From assembly GCF_020622345.1 (NCBI RefSeq), contig NZ_JACNMO010000003.1, positions 186,001 through 250,000 on the forward strand: 64,000 bases of DNA, given 5' to 3'. Source of the DNA: Roseobacter weihaiensis. GTDB taxonomy: Bacteria; Pseudomonadota; Alphaproteobacteria; Rhodobacterales; Rhodobacteraceae. Shown one piece after another: positions 55,226-63,866 of this stretch (positions are counted from its first letter, which is position 1; each line of letters begins with the position of its first letter). Made by a program: the position numbers and the translations under genes. The notes beneath the pieces are model-generated. The model was not told the origin of the DNA. It worked only from the letters and a program-made list of their open reading frames with translations, and did not search any database.

Positions 55226-57970
55226 CTAACTCTTTGTGATGAGATGGCTCTCTGGTCCCTTCGCTTCTGCGTAAGCCGCGAAGTCCGCAAAAGGCATCGG
55301 TTTGCCGAAGAGAAAACCCTGCGCTTGGGCATGGGGGTGTTGCCTCAGAAAGGCCAGATGCGCTTTCGTCTCCACGCCCTCGCAGAGGAGCGTCATCCCA
55401 AGGCTCCGGCTCAGGTCACTGATGGCCGACAGGATTGGTTCCGCCGATGGATCGGTGCCCAAAGCCTGTATAAAGGACTTATCGACCTTGAGCTTGTCGA
55501 TTGGCAACTGTGAGAGATATCCCAACGAGGAATACCCTGTCCCAAAGTCATCCAATGCCCAATGAACTCCGCGAAACTGTATGTCGCGCATTTTTTCGAC
55601 AACGTCACTGGTCCCATCGAAGAGAACGGTTTCCGTGAGTTCAAGACACAAGCGCGATGCCGGAAAGCCTTTCTTGTCCAGCAGCTTGCACAAATCGTCT
55701 ATCAGCCGGTTACCGATCATCTGAACGCCGGACACGTTCACAGCTATGCCCAAGTCACCGGGAAACAGCAGCGTATCCTGAACAGCTTTTTCCAAGACCC
55801 AGGCGCCGAGCTCATTGATGAACCCGGTCGATTCGGCGATTTTGATGAATTCATCCGGATAAATCTGACCCAGTGTTTCTGATTTCCAGCGCACCAGCGC
55901 TTCTGAGGCGATCAGTCTGAGGTCACTGAGCCGGTGTTGTGGCTGATACCATACCTCAAACTCCTCGCAGTCCAACGCACGTCCCAGCGCACGCTCGATC
56001 TTTCTGGACCGGAATTGCCTGCTGGAGAGCGTCGGGTTGTACACCTGCGGCTCATTGGATCCGGCAAGTCGCGCGGCATCAAGTGCTTCTTCGGCCTGGG
56101 ATAACACATCCGCCGCCGTGACCGCACTGTCCGGGGCAAATGTGGAATATCCAAGTTTGACCCCAACGCGCGCCTTTGCCCTTTCCAAAGAGTAAGGTTC
56201 AGAGATCACCTCACAGAGGCGACAGGCGAATGCAGAAGCTTGCGCCTCGTCCAGCGCCATCTCGGAAAAACAGGCAAAGGTATCACCCCCCAGCCGCGCA
56301 GCTGCGGAAATCTCCATATCCGCATCCGCCAGTCGCTTCACCACATGCTGTAAAAGCGCGTCGCCAATGGCGCGTCCCAGAACCACGTTGATCGTTTTAA
56401 AACGGCTCAGGTTGAACACAAAGATGGCAAAGGGCTCTTGGTCAGACGCGCGAAGGTTCAGGAACTCAAGAAACACGCTGCGCCTGAGCGCGCCCGTGAG
56501 CGCATCGTAGCTCGACAAATAGGCAATCTCGCGCTCCTGCTGCCTGATCTTGGTGACGTCCCGCATGGAAAGCGTCGCAATCCGCGTTAAGCGTTCTGGT
56601 CCTTTGTCAAACGATACCATTTCGGAACGCGTAACGGTATATTCAAGATGCAGTGGTGCGGCCCTGTTCAAAACCTCATGTTGCCGGACTGTTCGATCCG
56701 ATTGACCTTCCATCGCGGCCAAAGCGTCGTTTCTCAATCGTTCAGGGAGCAGAAGTCGGCCACCCGAATCAAAGCCAAAGAGATTTGCCGCTGTGCCGCT
56801 GTGCATCTGGACCGTACCGGCACTGTCGAGAACGGCAATCGCATCAAAACTGTCATCAAAGACCTGTCGCAACAGCGCCGAGGTGTTCTCGACCTCCTGT
56901 CTCTGCCGTTTGATGACCCGTTTGTTGCGGGCCAGCCGCCGCAGCAGCGACCAGCTGCAAAAAGCAAGTAGGCTTGGGTAAAGGGCTGCAGTCGGCACAA
57001 CGACGGCATTTTGCACAAAAAGAGCGTATGCCGCTGCCTCACTTGCGATCAGCGCAAAGCCTGCTGACGAAATCAAGAGGGAGGGCTTCTGAAAAACCGA
57101 GATTTGTAATAGGAGGAGCCCTGCCAAAAGCGACAGTAGTACCCACTCCACAGCGACGGTCGCCGGGACAAGCCCCGCCGCCAGAGTTTCCGCTGCCAAA
57201 GCGTGAACCAAAGCGCCGGGAAGGATGCCATGCACAGGAACGGCAAACAAATCACCCAGTTCCACGGCCGAGGCGCCCACGATGACAGAGCGACCAGCAA
57301 CGAGATTCGTGTCGAATTCACCGGTCGCGACCGCTACGGCCGACAAGATCGGAATTGTTTCGGGTCGAATGGCATAGTTGATCGGAAAACTCCCGACCGT
57401 CTCCGAAAAGGAGCCGGTCAATACAGCAGCGGCGGAGGGGAGATATTCATCCTCGATCCTCTCGCCGTATGGGTAGAAGCGAACAGCGCCCTGCCAGTCG
57501 CTGAACACGTTGACCAGTGCCGGCCAGCTTCGAGCGGCAAAGAGCTCCAACGGTGCGTTTGTTATTCTCTCGGCCTCCCCGGTGCGACCTGCCTGTCGGA
57601 AAACCGGAAGATAGGCATTGCCGGACCGCTCCAGAGCAGACGCAAAGGCGGTGTCACCCGGAGCGTCAGCGGCAAACGCGAAATCAATATCGAAAAAGAC
57701 ATCCACGGCACCTGAGGCCGTCAGATTGTCGAGAATATCTGCATGGACCCGACGTGACCAGGGCCATTCACCTAAGTTGCGGATCGACGCCGCGTCGATT
57801 GCGACAAAAACGAAATCACCAGAAGCAGGCCGTTCTGCATGAGCCGACCGAAAGTCCTCCAATCGATCGTTCCAACCCTGTAGAAAACCGCCGCGGTCCA
57901 AAAAATAGACTGCGGCGGTGATCAGATGTGCGACGAGGATGCACCGTAGTGCGCTAGCGTGAAAACTCAG
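55226..57970 (-). CDS. CHASE2-PAS-GGDEF-EAL protein, probable c-di-GMP phosphodiesterase (CUG start proposed)
   Basis: A membrane sensor of about 914 residues: N-terminal membrane helix, periplasmic CHASE2 domain (about 45-265), three membrane helices (about 270-360), a PAS domain (about 390-480), a GGDEF domain with the degenerate motif GGDTF, and an EAL domain. EAL catalytic motifs (SEALVRW, ELTE, DDFGTGYSSL, LCEGVE) are intact, so cyclic-di-GMP hydrolysis is likely and synthesis unlikely. The first ordinary start codon (TTG 57901) would cut off the first membrane helix (CILVAHLITAAVYF). A CTG at 57970 overlaps the FecR stop and lies 6 nt behind GGAGG, so I place the start there. Pairs with FecR upstream. 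Confidence 0.85.
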   Translation of the reverse strand: MSFHASALRCILVAHLITAAVYFLDRGGFLQGWNDRLEDFRSAHAERPASGDFVFVAIDAASIRNLGEWPWSRRVHADILDNLTASGAVDVFFDIDFAFAADAPGDTAFASALERSGNAYLPVFRQAGRTGEAERITNAPLELFAARSWPALVNVFSDWQGAVRFYPYGERIEDEYLPSAAAVLTGSFSETVGSFPINYAIRPETIPILSAVAVATGEFDTNLVAGRSVIVGASAVELGDLFAVPVHGILPGALVHALAAETLAAGLVPATVAVEWVLLSLLAGLLLLQISVFQKPSLLISSAGFALIASEAAAYALFVQNAVVVPTAALYPSLLAFCSWSLLRRLARNKRVIKRQRQEVENTSALLRQVFDDSFDAIAVLDSAGTVQMHSGTAANLFGFDSGGRLLLPERLRNDALAAMEGQSDRTVRQHEVLNRAAPLHLEYTVTRSEMVSFDKGPERLTRIATLSMRDVTKIRQQEREIAYLSSYDALTGALRRSVFLEFLNLRASDQEPFAIFVFNLSRFKTINVVLGRAIGDALLQHVVKRLADADMEISAAARLGGDTFACFSEMALDEAQASAFACRLCEVISEPYSLERAKARVGVKLGYSTFAPDSAVTAADVLSQAEEALDAARLAGSNEPQVYNPTLSSRQFRSRKIERALGRALDCEEFEVWYQPQHRLSDLRLIASEALVRWKSETLGQIYPDEFIKIAESTGFINELGAWVLEKAVQDTLLFPGDLGIAVNVSGVQMIGNRLIDDLCKLLDKKGFPASRLCLELTETVLFDGTSDVVEKMRDIQFRGVHWALDDFGTGYSSLGYLSQLPIDKLKVDKSFIQALGTDPSAEPILSAISDLSRSLGMTLLCEGVETKAHLAFLRQHPHAQAQGFLFGKPMPFADFAAYAEAKGPESHLITKS

Positions 57971-58240
57971 TTGCCACCTCCATTCCCGTTGCCGCCGCCA
58001 TTGCCGCCACCGTTCCCATTGCCGTTGCCGTTGCCGTTGCCACCGCCGTTCCCATTGCCACCGCCGTTGCCGTTGCCGCCGCCGTTCCCATTGCCGCCGC
58101 CGTTGCCACCGCCGTTCCCATTGCCGCCACCATTCCCATTGCCACCGCCGTTGCCGTTGCCGCCGCCGTTGCCGCCACCGTTGCCGTTGCCACCGCCGTT
58201 GCCGTTGCCACCGCCGTTGCCGTTCCCGTTGCCGCCCGCG
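57967..58240 (-). repeat. Gly/Asn-encoding tandem repeat tract at the end of the FecR gene
   Basis: About 270 bp of near-perfect short repeats built from GGC/GGT and AAC/AAT codons, encoding alternating GGGN and GN units (about 85 residues). The units are multiples of 6 bp, so slippage would keep the frame in most cases and vary the length of the tail. The last copy carries GGA GGT, which creates a ribosome-binding site for the next gene. Confidence 0.95.
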
Positions 58241-58959
58241 TTATTCTGCCTGCCCGTTTGGTCTGATCGTCCAAGCGCGTTGCCATTTGCCAAGCCTGTT
58301 GCACTTGCATTCCGTGCCCCAATTGACGGGTTCGCCGGAACTTCGCGCAATTCAGTGGTAAAAGCATTTGGAGACCCAGCGACCCGGCTTGTCACGCGTG
58401 CTGCTGCCACGCTCAAAGAGCCGCCATCCGACACCGCCTTGTTGCCTGCACCCACACTCACGCTTTCACCATCCCGCTGGACCTCAACAAGACCTTTGTC
58501 GACCCGGACCGATGCACCCTGTCGGTCGGTGGTGACCTCCAAAACAGTCCCCTTGATGACCGCCGCAAGATGCGGCGTCAGGACACTGGTTCGTTTTCGC
58601 TTTTTTGTGGTCACCGACAGAAAGACCGAGCCGCGCTGTTGGGTCACCTGTGTTGTTTGCCCGGTTGGGCGCGAAACGGATACTGCCGCGAGTGTATTGG
58701 CGCGATAAATGATCCTCTCCGCACCCCGACCGAGGATTGCTCGACTGCGTGCCCCCGTTCTGATCCATGTACCGCTGGCAAGATCGGAACCATCGGTCGC
58801 GCGGCTCCAGTTCCTACCATCAACAGAGATACGGACGTTGCCGTCCGCACGTTGCAAAACCCACCCGTCCGCAGCGGCAGTTACAGTCCACACGACAAAG
58901 GAGAGGGCAGCAAGAAGCAGGCGAGAGATCACGGCGTATCCTTTCAATCCAGAACGCAT
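57967..58959 (-). CDS. Exported FecR-domain protein with Gly/Asn repeat tail
   Basis: A 330-residue exported protein: signal peptide (about 1-30), FecR domain (about 50-165, with RAILGRGAERIIYRANTLAAVS, GSVFLSVTTKK, GTVLEVTTDRQGASVRVDKGLVEV), a linker and a flexible tail of Gly and Asn from about residue 242 to the end. FecR domains of this kind sit in the periplasm next to CHASE2 proteins and are thought to relay an envelope signal. Here the next gene is a CHASE2 receptor, translationally coupled, which supports such a pairing. The true start could be a few codons downstream (ATG absent there), so 58959 is kept. Confidence 0.85.
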   Translation of the reverse strand: MRSGLKGYAVISRLLLAALSFVVWTVTAAADGWVLQRADGNVRISVDGRNWSRATDGSDLASGTWIRTGARSRAILGRGAERIIYRANTLAAVSVSRPTGQTTQVTQQRGSVFLSVTTKKRKRTSVLTPHLAAVIKGTVLEVTTDRQGASVRVDKGLVEVQRDGESVSVGAGNKAVSDGGSLSVAAARVTSRVAGSPNAFTTELREVPANPSIGARNASATGLANGNALGRSDQTGRQNNAGGNGNGNGGGNGNGGGNGNGGGNGGGNGNGGGNGNGGGNGNGGGNGGGNGNGGGNGNGGGNGNGGGNGNGNGNGNGGGNGGGNGNGGGN

Positions 58960-59695
58960 ATCTCCTGGCCCTGAGAAGTAAAAAAAACCTCAATCGAACC
59001 GTATATCTTTGCCGGGTGGTTAAAGAGCCCTTACTTAATCGGGGCGAGATGGTGAGGGTGCAAAGCGGCTAGCGGCAAGGAACCGCGCTACTTGACCAGA
59101 GAGCGCAAGCCTGCGCGGGGGGAGTGAGGGCAGCGTTGCCGTGATCCAGAGGAACAGCAGGCGATCACCTCTGACACCGAAAGCCAGCGAAGGTGTTTTG
59201 TGCTGCAGATTCAATTTTCAGAAAGAAACCCAGCATTGAATATCTTGCGCAAAAAGCCGGGATTACCCCGCAAAACAGACCGATGCAAGCAGGCCGATCA
59301 CAACGTTCGTCGGCACTGCGACGGATGCATGAACCTTGCGTCCGTTTCCGATATTCAAAGGTTCCGGCAGCCGCTGCGTTTTGTAAGAGAAATGCGCCGC
59401 CGAAAGCGTCAAGGTGCCGGAACTATTCCTGTTTCTTCTGTTGGTGATCGACCGCCAGGGCGTCCTGCCTCTTGTGCCGTTCGACATCCTGCGTTTGGCC
59501 AGGGTCATCTGGGTGTTTGCGCCAGTCAGTGGCTGTTGCAGAACTGGACAAAGGGTAAATGCGTGTCGCTTCGAACATGCATTGTGCGAATAAGCCTAAC
59601 ATGACGGTCACCTCCAGACTCAGCGTATTTGAGGTCTGTATATTTTCAAAACGAGTTATATTGCTCTTGTTGATGATTTTTGTTAATCATTCCTA
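58960..59695. other. Gene-poor region upstream of fecR-like and lysR-like genes
   Basis: A 736-bp stretch. The left part must hold the FecR promoter; the right end (59612-59695) is AT-rich and holds the LysR promoter. Small minus-strand frames at 59423-59611 (62 codons, begins MTVMLGLFAQCMFEATRIYPL) and 59263-59508 have no recognisable family. One may be a remnant of a LysR target, as such regulators usually face the gene they control. Nothing here is called a gene. Confidence 0.4.
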
Positions 59696-60574
59696 ATGAG
59701 GAAAGATCTCGAAATCGACCTTCTCCGGTCATTCCTTGCGGTTGCCGCGCACCGCAATTTCACACAGGCCGCGCGGGCCGTGGGCCGCACGCAATCTGCG
59801 GTCAGTCTGCAGATCAAGCGGCTGGAAGACATCGTGGGCAAGCGGCTCTTTGAACGGAGCCGCCAGTCCGTGTCGATTACGCATGTCGGCGAGGCGCTGC
59901 TGGTCTATGCCAACCGTATTCTGGCGGCCAATGACGCCGCCCTGTCACACATTCAACAACCGGAAGCAGCGGGGCTCATCCGGCTCGGTGCACCTGATGA
60001 TTATGCAACCTACCTCTTGCCGCCGATTATGGCGCGCATCAAGAAAGACCACCCCCGCCTGCGCTTCGAAGTCTCCTGCGACAATGCCTTTGACTTGCTC
60101 GGGATGCTGACCAACGGTGATCTTGATATCGTGGTTGCAACGCACCACCCCAAGGCGGTTGCCGGTCAGATCGCCAGATACGAACCACTTCACTGGGTCG
60201 CAGCGCCCGGTTATGTGGATGACCCCGGAACGCCACTTTCACTTGTTCTGTTTCCATCCGGCTGTGTGTGCCGGGACATTGCATTGGATGCACTGCGGCA
60301 GATCGAACGGCCTTGGCATGTGGCTTACTCGACGCGCAGCATCGGATTGATGGAACAGGCCATGCTGGAGAGCGCGGGCGTGTCGGTCATGGAGGCGTCC
60401 ATTATCCCACCAGGGCTGACGGTAATCGACGGCCAATCTGGATTTCCGCCTTTGTCCGAGGTCGCGATATCGGTACACCGCGCAGAAACGGGCGAGCCGC
60501 ATGTTGCATTGGTAGCAGATGCTCTTGCAGCCAGGCTTGGTCAGATGATCGATAAGCAGACTGCCTTGGCGTAG
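59696..60574 (+). CDS. LysR-family transcriptional regulator
   Basis: A 292-residue LysR-type regulator. Winged helix-turn-helix at 5-65 (LLRSFLAVAAHRNFTQAARAVGRTQSAVSLQIKRLE), linker helix, and a periplasmic-binding-protein-like effector domain (about 92-285). The effector is not predictable. No intact divergent target gene is seen; the next sequence on the left is gene-poor and on the right a decayed chemoreceptor overlaps its 3' end by 34 bp. Confidence 0.92.
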   Translation: MRKDLEIDLLRSFLAVAAHRNFTQAARAVGRTQSAVSLQIKRLEDIVGKRLFERSRQSVSITHVGEALLVYANRILAANDAALSHIQQPEAAGLIRLGAPDDYATYLLPPIMARIKKDHPRLRFEVSCDNAFDLLGMLTNGDLDIVVATHHPKAVAGQIARYEPLHWVAAPGYVDDPGTPLSLVLFPSGCVCRDIALDALRQIERPWHVAYSTRSIGLMEQAMLESAGVSVMEASIIPPGLTVIDGQSGFPPLSEVAISVHRAETGEPHVALVADALAARLGQMIDKQTALA

Positions 60575-61272
60575 AATGCTTCCCACGCAGCAAGATTGGC
60601 ATTGCTTGATTGAGGTACGGTTTCTCCGGTGTTGATGTTTTCCGGGGTTCTGGTCACGGCCCCATTTGCGGCAGACTGAGCCGACACCGTAAGTTCTTCG
60701 ATGGCCGCAGACGTCTCTTCGATACTCACCGCAGTCTGCCCGATGCGCGGCGCAGGTCACAAGCGCGCTGACGCCAAGTTTGATGTCTTCCTTTACGCGC
60801 TCGTCAGATTTATCGCCTATGCGCGCAGTAAAATTACCTGCCTCGGCCAGCATAACGACACAGCACAGGTTGCTCTTTTCAGCTTTTGCGATTGGGCAGT
60901 ACGAGCTACCGCTTCTTGGCGGTCTCTCAGATCGTGTTCCGGGACCGCTGCTGCCCCCGCTTCTTGTGCCAGTTGCATTCTGCGTTCAGCTCCGGCCTGT
61001 TTTTGAGCAGATGGCACATTGTTTGTGTCATCCGCGTAATCGGGCCAGAAATTGACCGGACGACCACAGCCGCGACAAGACTGGATGCCATAAAACGGAT
61101 CGCCGCACTGAGCTGAAAGCGCAAGGTCGCTTGAGCGGCTGCGACACTGGCCGCTTTAGCGACCCGAGGTGTCTGTTCTTTGTCTTCGGTGCTGGCGGCC
61201 TGTGCTTGTGCGATAAGTTGGATGTAAATCTCATCGGCGTCGGTTGTAAAACCGTGCCCGTACCGGAAGTTA
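60541..61272 (-). pseudogene. Decayed methyl-accepting chemotaxis protein
   Basis: Minus-strand fragments in different frames read as pieces of one chemoreceptor. From about 61270 to 60930 is the end of a sensor domain, a membrane helix and HAMP start (VVRSISGPITRMTQTM). Near 60800 comes RVKEDIKLGVSALVT, like the linker. At 60729-60541 SIEETSAAIEELTVSAQSAANGA, from the methylation helix, is joined directly to a WEEF-like tail (AAWEAF). The signalling hairpin tip is missing, and at least two frameshifts separate the pieces, so this cannot make a working receptor. The N-terminal part is lost. Its end overlaps the lysR-like gene. Confidence 0.8.
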
Positions 61273-61273
61273 A

Positions 61274-61640
61274 TTATGTCTGGGTGGGATCATCACAAGA
61301 TGGCAGCTTTCGGAGGTGCCGGTCCCGAACGGTCAGTGCTGATTTGACTAGACGAATTTGTCGCACCAGAGAGCATACCCTGTTGCTAAAACGTGGCTGC
61401 GGATGAGAGATGCGCAGACCCCGCAACCGATCCACACGGTCTGCGGGAACATCTAGAAAAAACTGGTAAAACGGATCGAGCACATAAGCTAACCCAAGGT
61501 AGAATGTCAGCGCTCCGGGTTCGCAAGTGGTGCCGTAAATCCCTGCCGGGCGGGCGCCAAAACGCAAACAGATGCGCCGCGTCGGCCCCCAGCAACTTCC
61601 GTGACATCGCAACAGATCAGGTCAGAAAATCCCCGCGGCG
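61274..61640 (-). pseudogene. Remnant of a LuxR-type regulator
   Basis: A 112-codon minus-strand frame (61612-61274) contains GIYGTTCEPGALTFYLGLAYVLDPFYQFFLDVPADRVDRLRGL, seen in outline as the ligand-domain core of LuxR-family regulators (YLxGxYLLDPFY pattern). No C-terminal helix-turn-helix follows, and neighbouring sequence has no matching frame, so it is read as a truncated remnant. The exact ends are uncertain. Confidence 0.5.
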
Positions 61641-61698
61641 GCGGCCGGTTTGGTGAGCCCTTGTCCCATATCCTCTGGGCGTAACGTCACACCCCCTG

Positions 61699-62751
61699 TC
61701 ACGTCAGACAGGAGGGCTTGTTACACCCACTTTCAAAGCCCTGAAGCACATTAACAGTGTTCACGCCAATCTCGGCGATGTCATAGCCGCCTTCCATCAC
61801 AAATAGCGTCGGCAGGCCGAGGGCCGCAATATCTGCGCCGTAAGTCGTGAAATCGTCTGATGTGAGTTTGAAAAAACTGATCGGATCCGTTTCGAACGTG
61901 TCCACACCCAGCGAGATGATCAGTACATCCGGCGCAAATGTTGCCATCCGGGACAGCGCGTCGCTCAGGGCAGCGCGCCATGTCTCAAAGCCGGTGCCCG
62001 GCGGCATCGGGTAGTTGACCGTAAAGCCTGCGCCTGCACCGCTGCCGATCTCATCCGCGTGACCCAGAAAATGCGGGAAGGCATCCATCGGGTCGCCATG
62101 CAGCGACAGGAAGAGCACGTCATCGCGGCGGTCAAAGATGTCCTGCGTGCCATTGCCGTGATGAAAATCAACATCGAGGATGGCGACGCGCGCAGCCCCA
62201 TTTTCCAGCAAGTATTGCGCCGCAATTGCCGCATTGTTGAGAAAACAATATCCACCATACATATCAATCGCCGCATGGTGACCCGGCGGACGGCAAAGCG
62301 CAAAAGCCGACCCCGCCCCCTGCCTTATCCGTTCGGCCCCGGTCAGCGCCACCTGCGCAGAAGCATAGGCCGCCTCCCATGTACCTTCCGAAATGGCGGT
62401 TTCACAAGACAGCGAATAGTACCCCAGCCGCCCCTCGATATGGGTCGGAATGCGGCTAGACATGCGCCGCGCGGGCCAGACGGTGGTCATCGCCTCACCT
62501 TTGAACCCTTCTGCCCGCCAATCGGTCCAGGCGGCTTGCAGGAAGGTCAGGTAATCCGCGTCATGAACCGCTGCAATCGGAGCAATGCCAAAGTCATTGG
62601 GTGCGCTGACCGGGCCCAAGGCAACCTCACGGACCCGTCCGATAATGTACTCCGCGCGCGAAGGGCGCTCGAATGGCTCTACCAGTTGCCCCCCGTAGAG
62701 CTCTGTCTTTGAGTTCCTCAGGTGATGCTTTTCCGTGAAGATGGTGTCCAT
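61699..62751 (-). CDS. Histone-deacetylase-family hydrolase, probable acetylpolyamine amidohydrolase
   Basis: A 350-residue zinc hydrolase of the arginase/deacetylase superfamily, expected to remove acetyl groups from polyamines. The catalytic framework is intact: CRPPGHHA (His-His pair), YGGYCFLNNAAIAA, DVDFHHGNGTQDIF (zinc ligands Asp and His), LGVDTFETDP (zinc Asp) and MEGGYD. The long insert after the N-terminus and the YGGYCFLNN form point to the polyamine branch. The start at 62751 (MDTIFTEKHHLRNSKTELYGG) is preferred to 62772. It lies directly downstream of a polyamine-type ABC transporter binding-protein gene, which supports the substrate assignment. Confidence 0.88.
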   Translation of the reverse strand: MDTIFTEKHHLRNSKTELYGGQLVEPFERPSRAEYIIGRVREVALGPVSAPNDFGIAPIAAVHDADYLTFLQAAWTDWRAEGFKGEAMTTVWPARRMSSRIPTHIEGRLGYYSLSCETAISEGTWEAAYASAQVALTGAERIRQGAGSAFALCRPPGHHAAIDMYGGYCFLNNAAIAAQYLLENGAARVAILDVDFHHGNGTQDIFDRRDDVLFLSLHGDPMDAFPHFLGHADEIGSGAGAGFTVNYPMPPGTGFETWRAALSDALSRMATFAPDVLIISLGVDTFETDPISFFKLTSDDFTTYGADIAALGLPTLFVMEGGYDIAEIGVNTVNVLQGFESGCNKPSCLT

Positions 62752-62772
62752 GCCGCCCCCGAAATGCGTCAT

Positions 62773-62796
62773 CCGGCAGACACAGATGCCTGCCGG
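62773..62796 (-). other. Inverted repeat between the potD-like and deacetylase genes
   Basis: CCGGCAG (62773-62779) pairs with CTGCCGG (62790-62796), loop 10 nt. There is no T-run on the minus strand after it. Such hairpins behind binding-protein genes often stabilise or attenuate the message; that role is inferred. Confidence 0.5.
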
Positions 62797-62815
62797 AGCC
62801 GTTTTGCTGGAAAGA

Positions 62816-63844
62816 TTACTTTTTCAGGTTGGTCCAGATCTGGTCATAGACGGCTTGCGTCGCCTCATCACAGACCTCGATGAACGCGCCAGCCCCGGCA
62901 TCGGCCGGTGGATTGGATTCTGGCAGTGTGGCCAGTTCAGGATCAAGGAAATCCTCCGCCCCCGTCACGCCGAGACCGTAGCGCGCGTAGTTGGAGACAG
63001 CAGCGATATTCTCTGGCTCGAGCAGGAAGTCCATGAACTTGATCGCGTTTTCGCGGTTCGGTGCATCTTTCAGCAACACAACATTGTCCATCCAGACCAC
63101 GTAGCCCTCTTTAGGGAAGGCATAGGTGACAGAAGCTTTCTCCTCCCGCGCCTTGGCACTGAACCCGTCATAGATCATGCCGACGACCGCATCGCCCGAG
63201 ACCAGCACCTCCTTGGCGGTATCAGAGTTGAAGGATGCCCAGTTCGCCTTGGCCCCCTGCAACATGTCGTTCAGCGCCTTGAGTTGGTCGCGGTCCGTAG
63301 AGCACTGCGGGATGCCCATGTGCAGGGATGCCATCGCCATCACCTCGCCCTGACTGTCGAGCATGTTGATCTTGCCCCTCAACTCTTCGGGTGGGTTAAA
63401 CAGGATGTCCGTGGTGTTGATGTCGCCCTCATAGCTGCCGGTGTCGACCGCAAAGGCGGTAGAACCCCACTGATAGGGGATCGAATGCTTGCGGCCAGGG
63501 TCAAAGCTTGGGTCGGCCCATTCAGGGGCGATGTTGCCTTTGTTGGTCAGCTCACCATCTGCAATCGTATCCAACAGACCCTCGCCCGCCATGATCGCAA
63601 CCATGTAGTCCCCCGGTACGGCGACGTCATAGGTGCCCATGCCGCCTGCCTTGAGCGATGCCAGCATCGCTTCGTTTGAATCGTAGGTATCCATGGTGAC
63701 ATTGACGCCGGTCTCTGCGGTGAATTTGTCCAGCAGCTCCTGCGGCATGTATTCAAACCAGTGATAGACGACAAGGTCGCCTTCGGCAGCCGCTGCGCCG
63801 ACGGACAGGGCCAAGGCCATGGCGGTGGATGCAAAGTATTTCAT
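62816..63844 (-). CDS. Polyamine-type ABC transporter substrate-binding protein (PotD/PotF-like)
   Basis: A 342-residue periplasmic binding protein. Signal peptide 1-20 (MKYFASTAMALALSVGAAAA). The mature part opens DLVVYHWFEYMPQELLDKFTAETGVNV and has VPGDYMVAIMAGEGLL, IPYQWGSTAFAVDTG, MLDSQGEVMAMASLHMG and the C-terminal TQAVYDQIWTNLK, all as in spermidine/putrescine-binding proteins. It follows the permease gene at 63867 by 22 bp and precedes the deacetylase gene; all are on the minus strand. Confidence 0.92.
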   Translation of the reverse strand: MKYFASTAMALALSVGAAAAEGDLVVYHWFEYMPQELLDKFTAETGVNVTMDTYDSNEAMLASLKAGGMGTYDVAVPGDYMVAIMAGEGLLDTIADGELTNKGNIAPEWADPSFDPGRKHSIPYQWGSTAFAVDTGSYEGDINTTDILFNPPEELRGKINMLDSQGEVMAMASLHMGIPQCSTDRDQLKALNDMLQGAKANWASFNSDTAKEVLVSGDAVVGMIYDGFSAKAREEKASVTYAFPKEGYVVWMDNVVLLKDAPNRENAIKFMDFLLEPENIAAVSNYARYGLGVTGAEDFLDPELATLPESNPPADAGAGAFIEVCDEATQAVYDQIWTNLKK

Positions 63845-63866
63845 ATCTGTTTCTCCCGGTTGATCT

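Noticed and set aside
54901..55332. 143-codon minus-strand frame between rpmI and the EAL gene
   Set aside because: No domain-like pattern and odd composition; it also overlaps the 3' end of the EAL gene in another frame.
57967..58240. Could the repeat tract be a CRISPR array?
   Set aside because: Units are 6-12 bp, contiguous without unique spacers, and lie in frame within a coding sequence.
57954..58367. Ala/Thr/Met-rich minus-strand frame over the FecR repeat tract
   Set aside because: It is the repeat read in a shifted frame. It contains an ATG-GAG-GTG near the end but stops at once, so it is not a separate gene.
59423..59611. 62-codon minus-strand frame divergent from the LysR gene
   Set aside because: Position would suit a LysR target, but the sequence has no family features after the first 20 residues and no downstream partner, so it was not called.
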